Source of the DNA: Amylibacter sp.
GTDB lineage: Bacteria > Pseudomonadota > Alphaproteobacteria > Rhodobacterales > Rhodobacteraceae
Assembly: GCA_021775355.1 (NCBI GenBank)
Contig: JAJFHZ010000034.1
Coordinates: 372,001-436,000, forward strand
DNA: 64,000 nucleotides
Reading direction: 5' to 3'
Part shown: piece by piece, positions 8,387-17,054 of the stretch
Position numbering within the stretch: position 1 is the first letter of the stretch
How the letters are laid out: each line of letters opens with the position of its first letter
The notes under the pieces: model-generated
Told to the model about the DNA's origin: nothing
What the model saw: only the letters and a program-made list of their open reading frames with translations
The model's database searches: none
Translations under genes and position numbers: made by a program

Positions 8387-9637
8387 ATGGCCAAAGACAC
8401 GACGCGCAGGAGCTTTATAAAAGCAGGATTTGCGGCAGGGGCAGGATTGGCCGCTGGACAGGCTTCCGCTGCTGGTGACCCGCTGATCACTGAAACTCAG
8501 GACTGGAACCAACAGCTTGGTTTCGGTGTGGATGAGCGCCCATACGGTATTCCTTCCGAATTCCAAAAACACGTCAAGCGCCGCTCGGTGCCGTGGTTAA
8601 CTGCAGACCCAATCAGTTCGATCAACTTCACACCGCTTCATGAACTTGATGGCATTATCACACCCAACGGTTTGTGCTTTGAAAGGCACCATGGTGGTGC
8701 TGCGGAATATGATCCTGCATCGCATAGATTGATGATTAACGGTCTGGTGGATGAGGAACTTGTGTTCACGATGGAAGACATCATGCGCTTCCCACGCGAA
8801 AATCATGTGTATTTTCTGGAATGTGCGGCGAATACGGGTATGGAATGGCGCGGCGCGCAATTGAACGGCTGTCAGTTTACCCACGGCATGATCCATAATG
8901 TGATGTATACAGGCATCCCGTTGCGCCTGATACTGAAAGAAGCGGGCGTAAAGGCGGACGGCAAGTGGTTGTTGGCGGAAGGTGCAGACGCCAGCGGCAT
9001 GACGCGTTCCATTCCGATGGAAAAAGCATTGGATGATTGTCTGGTAGCGTTTAAAATGAACGGTGAAGCATTGCGCCCTGAACAGGGTTATCCGCTGCGT
9101 TTGGTTGTACCCGGTTGGGAAGGCAATATGTGGATCAAATGGTTGCGCCGGTTGGAAGTGGGGGATCAACCCTGGCACCACCGCGAAGAAACCAGCAAAT
9201 ATACCGATCTGCTGGAAGACGGCAATGCACGCCGCTTTACATGGGTGATGGATGCAAAATCCGTCATTACCAATCCAAGCCCGCAAGCACCTATCACACA
9301 TGGGCCGGGGCCTACGGTGTTAACGGGTGTTGCGTGGTCAGGACATGGTACAATTCCGCAAGTGGATGTGACCATTGATGGTGGTAAAAACTGGCACAAG
9401 GCCCGTATATCCGGCCCATCATTGGATAAGTCCATGCACCGCTTTTACTATGAGTTTGATTGGGATGGCTCGGAATTGTTGTTGCAAAGCCGTGCGCACG
9501 ACAGCACGGGTTATGTGCAACCGACAAAAGACGAATTGCGCGCTATTCGCGGGACCAATTCAATCTACCACAATAACGGCATCCAAACCTGGTATGTGAA
9601 CAAAGAGGGGGTCGCGGAAAATGTTGAAATTTCTTAA
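8387..9637 (+). CDS. soxC: SoxC, molybdenum subunit of sulfane dehydrogenase
   Basis: This 416-residue protein starts after a good GGGAGG site and has a twin-arginine signal (TTRRSFIKAGFAAGAG). It is a sulfite-oxidase-fold protein: the molybdenum-ligating cysteine is C146 in YFLECAANTG. The molybdopterin-binding segments and the C-terminal dimerisation domain (VDVTIDGGKNWHKARI) follow. SoxC with the cytochrome SoxD removes electrons from SoxY-bound sulfane sulfur, so this organism should oxidise thiosulfate fully without storing sulfur globules. Its end overlaps soxD by 17 nt, showing translational coupling. Confidence 0.95.
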   Translation: MAKDTTRRSFIKAGFAAGAGLAAGQASAAGDPLITETQDWNQQLGFGVDERPYGIPSEFQKHVKRRSVPWLTADPISSINFTPLHELDGIITPNGLCFERHHGGAAEYDPASHRLMINGLVDEELVFTMEDIMRFPRENHVYFLECAANTGMEWRGAQLNGCQFTHGMIHNVMYTGIPLRLILKEAGVKADGKWLLAEGADASGMTRSIPMEKALDDCLVAFKMNGEALRPEQGYPLRLVVPGWEGNMWIKWLRRLEVGDQPWHHREETSKYTDLLEDGNARRFTWVMDAKSVITNPSPQAPITHGPGPTVLTGVAWSGHGTIPQVDVTIDGGKNWHKARISGPSLDKSMHRFYYEFDWDGSELLLQSRAHDSTGYVQPTKDELRAIRGTNSIYHNNGIQTWYVNKEGVAENVEIS

Positions 9638-10634
9638 GATACTGATTGCAGTAAGTTTTATCACCTCACCCGTATTTGCCAGCTCTTTGGGGTTGGGACG
9701 TACCGCCACCCAAGATGAGGTTGCCGCATGGAATACGGATATTCGCCCTGACGGAATCGGCCTGCCTGTTGGCGGTGGTTCCGTTATAGACGGCGAAGAG
9801 ATTTTCGTTGAAAAATGTGCGTCTTGTCATGGTGATTTCGGTGAGGCTGTAGATCGCTGGCCTGTGCTAGCCGGTGGAGATGGCACATTATCGGATGATC
9901 GTCCGGTAAAAACCGTCGGATCTTATTGGCCGTATTTATCAACAGTGTTCGATTATGTGGGCCGCGCGATGCCGTTTGGCAATGCAAGATCCTTGTCGAA
10001 TGATGAGGTATACGCACTTGTCGCCTATATTCTTTATGTCAACGATACTGTTGACGACGAGGAATTCATTTTATCGAATGAAAACTTCCTAAGTATTGCA
10101 CAGGAAAATGTGGATGGGTTTTATATGGATGATCGACCACAGGTCGAGTATTCGAAGTTTATTCGAGAAGCATGTATGTCAAACTGTAAGGAAACGGTTC
10201 AAATTACCGCACGTGCAGCTGTAGTAGATGTAACCCCAGAGGAAACAGCCGCAGCAGCAACAGCCGAAACCGCAGTGGCAAACGCTGAAACGGAAGATGT
10301 GGCTGCGCTAGATGCCGAATTGGTTGCAGCTGGCACTAAAGTGTTCAAGAAATGCAAAAGCTGCCATAAAGTCGGCGAGGGGGCCAAGAACGGTGTCGGC
10401 CCCCATTTGAACGGTATATTTGACCGTGCAGCCGGCAGTAACGAAGGCTTTAAATATTCCAAGGCAATGAAGGCAGAGGCGGAAGCCGGATTAATATGGG
10501 ACGAAGCGAACTTGCGCGCATTCATTACAAAGCCGAAAGCCATGATTAAAAAGACTAAAATGTCATTTCCGGGTTTGAAAAAAGAAGCCGACATGAATGC
10601 GATCATTGAATATCTGAAATCGATTTCACAATAA
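9621..10634 (+). CDS. soxD: SoxD, diheme c-type cytochrome subunit of sulfane dehydrogenase
   Basis: This 337-residue protein has a signal peptide (to about residue 20) and two cytochrome c domains. Domain 1 has CASCH at 66-70; domain 2 has CKSCH at 245-249 and the class I pattern GVGPHLNGIFDRAAGSNEGFKYS with a distal Met in KTKMSFPG. An Ala/Thr/Glu-rich linker (about 200-235) joins them. It accepts electrons from SoxC and passes them to small cytochromes. The start codon lies inside the end of soxC. Confidence 0.94.
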   Translation: MLKFLKILIAVSFITSPVFASSLGLGRTATQDEVAAWNTDIRPDGIGLPVGGGSVIDGEEIFVEKCASCHGDFGEAVDRWPVLAGGDGTLSDDRPVKTVGSYWPYLSTVFDYVGRAMPFGNARSLSNDEVYALVAYILYVNDTVDDEEFILSNENFLSIAQENVDGFYMDDRPQVEYSKFIREACMSNCKETVQITARAAVVDVTPEETAAAATAETAVANAETEDVAALDAELVAAGTKVFKKCKSCHKVGEGAKNGVGPHLNGIFDRAAGSNEGFKYSKAMKAEAEAGLIWDEANLRAFITKPKAMIKKTKMSFPGLKKEADMNAIIEYLKSISQ

Positions 10635-10653
10635 CTTAGCAAAAGGAAACACT

Positions 10654-11088
10654 ATGATGAAACAATTTATCTTTATCCTTGCGTCATTGTTTATGGCAGC
10701 CACCGCGAATGCGCAGGACGCGGTCATTTATGATTTTGACGGTAGTTTTGACGACGCTACATTTGGTGTTGAAAGTGCCATTATCGGTAAAGGATTGGTG
10801 ATTGATTATATCAGCCACACCGGTGAAATGTTGAACCGCACGGGCAGTGATGTAGGCGCGACTAAGCAAATCTTTAAAGCGGCTGATATATTCTTGTTCT
10901 GCTCTGCGGTTTTGTCACGTAAAATGATGGAAACGGACCCGCTGAATATCGTGCATTGCCCTTATACTATTTTCGTCTTTGAAAACGAAACCGGTGTGAA
11001 AGTCGGGCACCGAAACTATCCGAAAGGGCCGATGAAGGAAGTGCAAGCATTGTTGGCAGACATCGTAAAAGAAGCGGTTAACGAATAA
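10654..11088 (+). CDS. DUF302-like secreted protein
   Basis: The 144-residue protein has a signal peptide ending near TANA-QD. The mature part resembles the DUF302 fold: a strand-helix start with FDDATFGVESAIIGKGLVIDYISHTGEML and the end-strand segment NIVHCPYTIFVFENETGVKVGHRNYPKG. DUF302 proteins are found in several sulfur-oxidation clusters but their role is not established. It follows soxD by 19 nt with an AAGGAAA site, so it is very likely part of the soxCD transcript and acts in the periplasm. Two cysteines (in LFCSAV and HCPYT) could be redox-active or bind a ligand. Confidence 0.68.
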   Translation: MMKQFIFILASLFMAATANAQDAVIYDFDGSFDDATFGVESAIIGKGLVIDYISHTGEMLNRTGSDVGATKQIFKAADIFLFCSAVLSRKMMETDPLNIVHCPYTIFVFENETGVKVGHRNYPKGPMKEVQALLADIVKEAVNE

Positions 11089-11129
11089 GGGCTATTGAAA
11101 CGCGTGGTGCAAAGAACTAGGTTTGCCCC

Positions 11130-11573
11130 ATGAAAAACTTCCCTGATTTACCACCCGTTTGGACCATTATCGCTATTGGCCTCATATATCTGTTGAATTG
11201 GGCCGTGCCGTATTTTCTGTTTGATTTTCCAAACGCATGGGTAGGTTATGGCTTTATGGCTATTGGGATTTGCCTGATCCTGTGGTCGGGCCTCTGGTTT
11301 TTCCGCAAAAAAACCACGATTGAACCACATCAATCGGCAACCACACTTTTGGTTGAAGGGCCTTATAAAATATCCCGAAATCCGATTTATCTGGGCTTGG
11401 TGATTATTTGTTTCGGCTGTGTTTTCAATGTTGGCAACACACTTGGTTTTTTGCCTCTAATGGGTTTGTTCTGGGTCTTGCATACCCGATTTGTAATCCC
11501 TGAAGAAAAAGGATTATTGGAAACATTCGGAAAAGAAGCCGAAAGCTATATCGCCGCGACACGGCGGTGGTAG
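11130..11573 (+). CDS. Isoprenylcysteine carboxyl methyltransferase (ICMT/PEMT-like) family membrane protein
   Basis: The 147-residue protein has about four membrane segments, then the family's conserved C-terminal cofactor region: GPYKISRNPIYLGLVIICFG and a late RFVIPEEKGLLETFGKEAESYIAATRRW with the paired glutamates. The family transfers methyl groups from S-adenosylmethionine to membrane or thiol substrates; bacterial members mostly lack a known substrate. It sits 41 nt after the DUF302 gene and ends just before the persulfide dioxygenase start, so it appears to be in the same operon. Methylation of a thiol or sulfide is an attractive but unproven guess from context. Confidence 0.78.
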   Translation: MKNFPDLPPVWTIIAIGLIYLLNWAVPYFLFDFPNAWVGYGFMAIGICLILWSGLWFFRKKTTIEPHQSATTLLVEGPYKISRNPIYLGLVIICFGCVFNVGNTLGFLPLMGLFWVLHTRFVIPEEKGLLETFGKEAESYIAATRRW

Positions 11574-11586
11574 GATGGAGAATATC

Positions 11587-12471
11587 ATGTCTGAATACCC
11601 CGTAAATATGGCCCTGAAACCACAGGTCGAGGCCTTTTTTGATGCGGCAACAAACACTATTGCCTATGTGGTCAAAGATCCCAGCACAAACGCCTGCGCC
11701 ATAATTGATAGCGTTATGGACATTGATTACGCCGCAGGGCAGATCACTTATGATCATGCGGATCAGATGATTGGTTATATTCAGGAAAACAAATTGGATT
11801 TGCAGTGGATTATCGAAACCCATGTCCACGCAGACCATCTGTCTGCCGCCCCATATCTTCAGGAAAAACTTGGGGGCAAAATGGGCGTTGGTGAAAACAT
11901 CACAATCATACAGGAAACTTTTGGTAAATTTTTCAATGAAGGCACTGAATTTCAGCGTGACGGTAGTCAGTTTGATGCGTTGTTCAGTGAAGGTTCCACT
12001 TATAAAATCGGCACAATGGACGCTTTTACCATTCACACGCCCGGCCATACACCGGCCTGTATGGTACATGTGATCGGTGACGCCGCTTTTGTGGGTGACA
12101 CGTTGTTCATGCCCGATGGCGGCTCTGCGCGCTGTGATTTTCCGGGGGGTTCTGCCGCAGAATTATATGCCTCTATTCAAAAGGTTCTAAGCTTACCAGA
12201 TGATATGCGCCTGTTTATGTGCCATGACTACGGGCCAAATGGCCGCGACATTCAGTGGGAAACCTCAGTGGTTGAAGAAAAAGAACATAATATTCATGTG
12301 GGTGGCGGCAAAACCAAAGCGGACTTCGTAAAGTTCCGCACTGAACGCGATGCGATTTTGGATATGCCAACCCTAATTATACCGTCATTGCAAGTTAACA
12401 TGCGCGCGGGTGTTGTACCGACCGATGAAGACGGAAATCCGCAACTTAAAGTGCCGTTAAACAAACTTTGA
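11587..12471 (+). CDS. ETHE1/Blh-like persulfide dioxygenase (metallo-beta-lactamase fold)
   Basis: From ATG 11587 (GGATGGAGA upstream) the protein has 294 residues and no signal peptide. The metal motif is intact: E-T-H79-V-H81-A-D83-H84, followed by HTPGHTPACMVHVIGD and VGDTLFMPDGGSARCDFPGG. This pattern is that of mono-iron persulfide dioxygenases and their Blh relatives, which oxidise glutathione persulfide to sulfite in the cytoplasm. Its placement at the end of the sox region fits sulfide detoxification. The ATG at 11575 overlaps the ribosome site and was not chosen. It is not possible to separate ETHE1 from Blh by eye alone. Confidence 0.85.
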   Translation: MSEYPVNMALKPQVEAFFDAATNTIAYVVKDPSTNACAIIDSVMDIDYAAGQITYDHADQMIGYIQENKLDLQWIIETHVHADHLSAAPYLQEKLGGKMGVGENITIIQETFGKFFNEGTEFQRDGSQFDALFSEGSTYKIGTMDAFTIHTPGHTPACMVHVIGDAAFVGDTLFMPDGGSARCDFPGGSAAELYASIQKVLSLPDDMRLFMCHDYGPNGRDIQWETSVVEEKEHNIHVGGGKTKADFVKFRTERDAILDMPTLIIPSLQVNMRAGVVPTDEDGNPQLKVPLNKL

Positions 12472-12482
12472 AACCCCACTCA

Positions 12483-12514
12483 GGCCAGATGATGGCATAA
12501 AACATCTGGCCATT
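12483..12514. terminator. Stem-loop terminator between convergent genes
   Basis: A perfect 9-bp stem, GGCCAGATG (12483-12491) and CATCTGGCC (12503-12511), lies in the 41-nt gap between the converging dioxygenase and LysR genes. The T-tail is weak on both sides, so efficiency is uncertain. Confidence 0.6.
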
Positions 12515-13385
12515 AAGCATCTGCAATCTTAGTCACAATATTCACGATAACATCATGTAGGGTTTTGCGTCTGGTTTGACGATGGGACGTAAGTGTTAAA
12601 CGACGAGCAGGGGCAGGATTGCCGGGGGCAATTGTGTAACATAAACAAGGATGTGCGGCGGCCAAGGTTCTGACCGGCACAATGGAAATACCATGCCCAA
12701 GTGCCACAAGGTTTTCAACCGCATCGATACTGTCCAGTTCAATCGTTGGGTCAAACGAAACACCCGCTTGCGACAGATGCGATTCAATTTGCTGACCCAG
12801 CCACGACTTGCGGCTGAATGCAATGAAGGGTTGGGTCAGGAACAAATCATATGGGTTACGGGAGATTTGGGATTTCAGATCTGTAATAATCGCAAGTGGC
12901 TCTTCGGCTATCAGCGTTATTTTTAAATCTGATTGCAGTGTCGTTGGGGCCGTCAGAAAAGCAAAATCCAAAGTTTGTGCAGCAACTGCTTCCGCAAGTT
13001 CATCCGATAGACCTGACTTCACTGAAACACGAAGATCGGGGTAACGACGGCGCAATTCTGCCAGTGCGATGGGTAAAACGGTTTGCAAGGTCGTAGGAAC
13101 AAACCCGATGGAAATTGCCCCCGATGTCGTATCTTCGCGGCCAATCTGTTCCAGTTCCGTAACCGTCTCTAAAACCTGAATTGCTTTTAACAAAAATTGC
13201 CGACCGATAGGTGTTAAAGTGGCAGGGCGGCGACCCTTTTCAAAAATAATCAGCCCGGTTTGTTCCTCTAACTGACGCATCTGAATACTAACTGCCGAAT
13301 GGCTAAGATGTACGATGTCTGCAGCGGCAGAAAAACTACCACCCTTTTGAATTGCGACCAGGGTTTTTAGATGTGTCAGTTGCAT
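12513..13385 (-). CDS. LysR-family transcriptional regulator
   Basis: The 290-residue protein has the N-terminal winged helix-turn-helix of the family (MQLTHLKTLVAIQKGGSFSAAADIVHLSHSAVSIQMRQLEEQTG, residues 1-45), then a periplasmic-binding-like effector domain. It is divergent from the acyl-CoA dehydrogenase at 13495, with about 110 nt of AT-rich shared promoter DNA, the classical arrangement for a LysR protein controlling its neighbour. The effector is unknown; if the neighbour is a desulfinase, a short acyl-CoA or sulfinate could be the signal. Confidence 0.85.
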   Translation of the reverse strand: MQLTHLKTLVAIQKGGSFSAAADIVHLSHSAVSIQMRQLEEQTGLIIFEKGRRPATLTPIGRQFLLKAIQVLETVTELEQIGREDTTSGAISIGFVPTTLQTVLPIALAELRRRYPDLRVSVKSGLSDELAEAVAAQTLDFAFLTAPTTLQSDLKITLIAEEPLAIITDLKSQISRNPYDLFLTQPFIAFSRKSWLGQQIESHLSQAGVSFDPTIELDSIDAVENLVALGHGISIVPVRTLAAAHPCLCYTIAPGNPAPARRLTLTSHRQTRRKTLHDVIVNIVTKIADA

Positions 13386-13494
13386 AATTCATTGTTAACA
13401 TTTTTTACATTATAAGTTCAAACAATTCTTTATGATTAATATCTATAACAAGCTAGTTTGCATATACAAACTATACTCAAGGAAGTACCGGAAT

Positions 13495-14703
13495 ATGTTT
13501 TATCTTACAGATACCCACCGCGCCATACAAAGCTCTGCCCGTCAATTGGCCAAAAAGCACTTTAAACAACGTGCTGCAGAGGTGGATAAAACGGAGCAAT
13601 ATCCGTGGGATAACATTGCACAGTTAACCAATGCCGGCTTTATGGGGATGACTATTCCCACCGAATACGGTGGCCAGGGTCTGACATATATGGACGCGGT
13701 TTTAGTGGTAGAAGAGATAGCCAAAGTTTGTGGCGTTACTGCCCGTATTGTGGTCGAAGCAAATATGGGTGCCGTTGGGGCCATTATGAAATATGGCACT
13801 GAAGCACAAAAAAAACTTGCGGCGAAACTGATTTTGTCTGGCGATAAACCTGCAATTTGTATCACCGAGCCAAATGCCGGTAGTGCCGCGACCGAGATGA
13901 CAACAACAGCCGTGAAAAACGGCACACATTACGTATTGAACGGTACAAAGCACTGGATCACGGGTGGCGGGGTTTCAAAATTGCATTTGATTTTTGCGCG
14001 CGTCATTGACGGTGGTCAGGATATGGGGATCGGCGGATTTATTGTGGTGCGGGGGCAATCAGAAGGTTTGACAATCGGCAAACGTGAACCGGCTATGGGC
14101 TTGCGCGGTATCCCCGAAACGGAAGTTCATATGGAAAACCTAAAAGTTTCCGCAGATATGATTCTGATCCCGCCAATGGGTCTGCGTCAAGGGTTTGCAG
14201 GGCTAATGAACGCCTATAACGGCCAACGTATCGGCGCGGCAACCGTTGCGTTAGGCATTGCGCAAGGTGCTTATGAATTATCCCTTGATTACACCAAAAT
14301 ACGTAAGCAATTTGGTCGCCCAATTGCTGAATTTCAGGGCTTGCAATGGATGTTGGCCGATATGTCGACCAGCCTTTCATCCGCACGTGGCTTGATCCAT
14401 ATGGCAGCAATGAATGCAGGCCAAAATTTTCCCGATATGCGTGAAGCGGCACAAGCAAAAATACTTGCATCCGAAACGGCTGTCAAAGTGACCAATGACG
14501 CGTTGCAATTACACGGGGCTGCGGGCTATTCGCGCAACTTGCCACTGGAACGTATGGTTCGTGATGCGCGGATGTTCACAATTGGTGGTGGTACCGCGCA
14601 AATTTTACGCACACAAGTTGCAGGTTCAATATTGGGGATAAAAACACCACAAAGACGCGGTGAATATAATACTACACACCACCTTATGACAGCAGCAGAA
14701 TAG
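13495..14703 (+). CDS. Acyl-CoA dehydrogenase superfamily protein, 3-sulfinopropionyl-CoA desulfinase-like
   Basis: From ATG 13495 (GGAAG upstream) the protein has 402 residues with the full acyl-CoA dehydrogenase fold: CITEPNAGSAATEM, the WITGGG loop and the FAD-binding QFGRPIAEFQGLQWMLADM. Both usual positions of the catalytic base are changed: the position of the MCAD-type glutamate reads GGG (364-366) in FTIGGGTAQ, and the position of the isovaleryl-CoA-type base is Q244. Arg84 is present. As I recall, this set (an arginine at 84, a glutamine near 246, glycine for glutamate) marks the desulfinase of Advenella that releases sulfite from 3-sulfinopropionyl-CoA. The frame extends upstream to 13432 without a better ribosome site. 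Confidence 0.72.
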   Translation: MFYLTDTHRAIQSSARQLAKKHFKQRAAEVDKTEQYPWDNIAQLTNAGFMGMTIPTEYGGQGLTYMDAVLVVEEIAKVCGVTARIVVEANMGAVGAIMKYGTEAQKKLAAKLILSGDKPAICITEPNAGSAATEMTTTAVKNGTHYVLNGTKHWITGGGVSKLHLIFARVIDGGQDMGIGGFIVVRGQSEGLTIGKREPAMGLRGIPETEVHMENLKVSADMILIPPMGLRQGFAGLMNAYNGQRIGAATVALGIAQGAYELSLDYTKIRKQFGRPIAEFQGLQWMLADMSTSLSSARGLIHMAAMNAGQNFPDMREAAQAKILASETAVKVTNDALQLHGAAGYSRNLPLERMVRDARMFTIGGGTAQILRTQVAGSILGIKTPQRRGEYNTTHHLMTAAE

Positions 14704-14706
14704 GGG

Positions 14707-15567
14707 TTAAACCCGCCCCATGCCGATAAACAACCGACGATCCTGATCCTTGATGGCGCGGCGACCGTGCATGATGCGGGTGTTATCCAAAATGGCTACA
14801 TCACCGTCTTGCCAGTTGATCTCAACCGTGCAAGTTTCGGCAATTTCGCGTAAAGCTTCAATTTCATCGCCGGTCACGGCAGGGCCGTCTTCCATAGTAT
14901 AGGTAGGGGCTTCATAGTTATGTGATGGGCCAAGAATGGCATTGGCAAATCCCAAGCCTTGTGACAATGAGGATGGGCGTACAGGCGAGACCTGCAACAT
15001 ATAATCCAGTGATCCGTCATCATTCATACTAAAATCCTGATTTGGGATCGCCGCCTTGAATTGCAAGATATGTTCGTGTGTTACCTCTTCGGGCTCACTG
15101 ATTGCAGGATGCTCATTGGCCAGATAGCGCTTCCATAATTCTTCTGGCAGGCGACGTTTTACCGTCATTTTTTGCGACCAACGGGTTTTCAATGCATCAT
15201 CAAACTTGTCATAAACCGCGCGGCCATCGCAAATCGTGGTCTGTGATCCTTCAAATGCGGCTTTTGTACTGTAAAACGCAACTATATCCGGGCAAACAGG
15301 GGTATTGCCGTTTTCAATATGCAGCCCGATTGGGCCAAGCCCCGCATCAACCATCTGGGTATTTTTTTCGGAATGCTCGCGTGCAGGGTCAAAGGTAATG
15401 GTTTTGCAAAATTGTGCGGTCAGATCGCTAAAAGCCTGCATATCCATATCAAAACCGCGCAAAATAGCCCAACCATCTTTCTGAAGATGATCTTTAACCG
15501 TGTCAACAATAGAAGTGTTGATCGCACAACTGCCAGTTTCAGAGGCACGTATAACATTATAGCTCAT
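14707..15567 (-). CDS. TauD/SyrP-like 2-oxoglutarate, Fe(II)-dependent dioxygenase
   Basis: The 286-residue protein has the jelly-roll oxygenase facial triad as H83-x-E85 (GLHIENGN) and distal H267 (RIMHGRRAI), with R277/R278 to hold 2-oxoglutarate. The use of glutamate instead of aspartate is known from SyrP and clavaminate-synthase relatives within the TauD group. The substrate is unknown; hydroxylation at a carbon next to a carboxylate or sulfonate is typical. It is the last gene of the leftward unit hemolysin-like - ligase - oxygenase, 68 nt after the ligase, and converges with the dehydrogenase gene with only 3 nt between stops. Confidence 0.78.
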   Translation of the reverse strand: MSYNVIRASETGSCAINTSIVDTVKDHLQKDGWAILRGFDMDMQAFSDLTAQFCKTITFDPAREHSEKNTQMVDAGLGPIGLHIENGNTPVCPDIVAFYSTKAAFEGSQTTICDGRAVYDKFDDALKTRWSQKMTVKRRLPEELWKRYLANEHPAISEPEEVTHEHILQFKAAIPNQDFSMNDDGSLDYMLQVSPVRPSSLSQGLGFANAILGPSHNYEAPTYTMEDGPAVTGDEIEALREIAETCTVEINWQDGDVAILDNTRIMHGRRAIKDQDRRLFIGMGRV

Positions 15568-15635
15568 GTTTTACTTCCTATATTACATGTGTTTAGGTGT
15601 CTATATTCAGGCAAGCTTACGTTCAGCTTACCACA

Positions 15636-17054
15636 TCAGGGCAATTGTTGCGCATCCATAGAATTCACCAGATTTTTGGCGGTTTTCCGGTTAGGTGCAC
15701 CGACAGGAAACAAGAAATCGGGTTCTTTCGGCGACACGAAGATCACACCCATAGGGCGGGCATAATCCGGCAGGTCAACAAGGTATGCGGCAACCTCTTC
15801 GATCAATACAGCGGCTACCTTTGCTATGATCAGAACCAATGCGCCATCTTTATCCCGTATGCTAAGAGCAGAGCTGGCAATGCGTGGATCGACATTGACA
15901 CGTTGTTCCACCCATTCGGGCGAAATATTGCGCCCGGCACTTGTGATCAATAACGCATCTTTGCGACCGTCGATTACCAAACACTCGTCTTCGAAGTGCC
16001 CCAAATCACCCGTATGCCAGCGTTTAGGTGCAGGGTTACCGTTCAGGTAACCAACCATTACCGTTGGTCCTGCAACAGTAATTTCACCGTTTTCCAAGGC
16101 AACGTCCAAACCTTCCAAGATGGGGCCGACAGTCCCCTTTTGCACTTCATCCGGGCGGTTCATTGCCACAACTGCGCAGCATTCCGACAGGCCATAGCCC
16201 TCATACACAGGAATACCAGATGCCCAAGCTGTATCAATCAGGGTAGGGGCGGTTGAGGCCCCGCCAACGGCCACAAATCGCAGGCTTTCAGGGGCTCTCT
16301 CGCCCTGTGTGACCAAATCTACCACCCAACGCCCAAGCAATGCAGGGGCCAGCAGGCTGGTTGTTGGCGCGATTTCAGTAAAGGCTTTAGTCAGCGGAGC
16401 AATGGGTGCGCCGAACAATGCTTTGGTGGCTTCAAACCGAAACACGGTTTCGGCACCCGCAAGAATTGGCAGGAAAATACCACAAATCTGTTCCAGAAGC
16501 TGTGCCAGCGGAATGATAGATAAATGACGATCTGCAGGTGTGGCGGCAATCACTTTGGAAAGTGCTGCAAGTGATGCATCAAGCTGGCGATCCCCGACAA
16601 TCACCCCTTTGGGATTGCCCGATGATCCAGATGTATAAATCACACGATCTGCCCCACCTTGATAATTAGGCAAAGGTAGGACAGGGTCATCCGGCATTGC
16701 AGGATCTATCACGCTTAAATGCGGTAGAGACGCAAACATTTTTGCATCTCGTGCAATGACCGCATCAACCTTTGCATCCATCAGAATATGTGCATTTTGC
16801 TCTAAGCTGAAGAAAAAAGGCAACGGCACTTGGCGTCGACCACTTAGGGTTATCGCCAAATCAGCAACGACATAGTCAACCCCCCCCGCCAAAGCGATCC
16901 CGACAGTCTTAGGGGCGTCAGCAAGTCTGGCGGTCAGATATGCCACACGGGCGGCAAGTTCTGCCCAAGTTACTGACCCTGTATCGTCGCGAAATGCAAT
17001 GGCATTGGGGCGGTTTGCTGCATGATATGCAAGCGCGCCAAATACTGGCTGCAT
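15636..17054 (-). CDS. AMP-dependent acyl/aryl-CoA synthetase (ANL superfamily)
   Basis: The 472-residue protein has the adenylating-enzyme motifs in order: P-loop YTSGSSGNPKG, the GYGLSECCAV substrate/ATP segment, HTGDLG, the hinge GRKDALLITSAGRNISPEWVE, and a C-terminal lysine in GAPNRKTAKN that could be the adenylation lysine. It activates a carboxylate as acyl-AMP and normally then forms the CoA thioester. It is slightly short for a long-chain synthetase (about 470 against 520-560). Its start overlaps the stop of the hemolysin-like gene (TAAATG), so the two are translationally coupled. It could make the CoA thioester used by the dehydrogenase-like protein at 13495. Confidence 0.82.
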   Translation of the reverse strand: MQPVFGALAYHAANRPNAIAFRDDTGSVTWAELAARVAYLTARLADAPKTVGIALAGGVDYVVADLAITLSGRRQVPLPFFFSLEQNAHILMDAKVDAVIARDAKMFASLPHLSVIDPAMPDDPVLPLPNYQGGADRVIYTSGSSGNPKGVIVGDRQLDASLAALSKVIAATPADRHLSIIPLAQLLEQICGIFLPILAGAETVFRFEATKALFGAPIAPLTKAFTEIAPTTSLLAPALLGRWVVDLVTQGERAPESLRFVAVGGASTAPTLIDTAWASGIPVYEGYGLSECCAVVAMNRPDEVQKGTVGPILEGLDVALENGEITVAGPTVMVGYLNGNPAPKRWHTGDLGHFEDECLVIDGRKDALLITSAGRNISPEWVEQRVNVDPRIASSALSIRDKDGALVLIIAKVAAVLIEEVAAYLVDLPDYARPMGVIFVSPKEPDFLFPVGAPNRKTAKNLVNSMDAQQLP

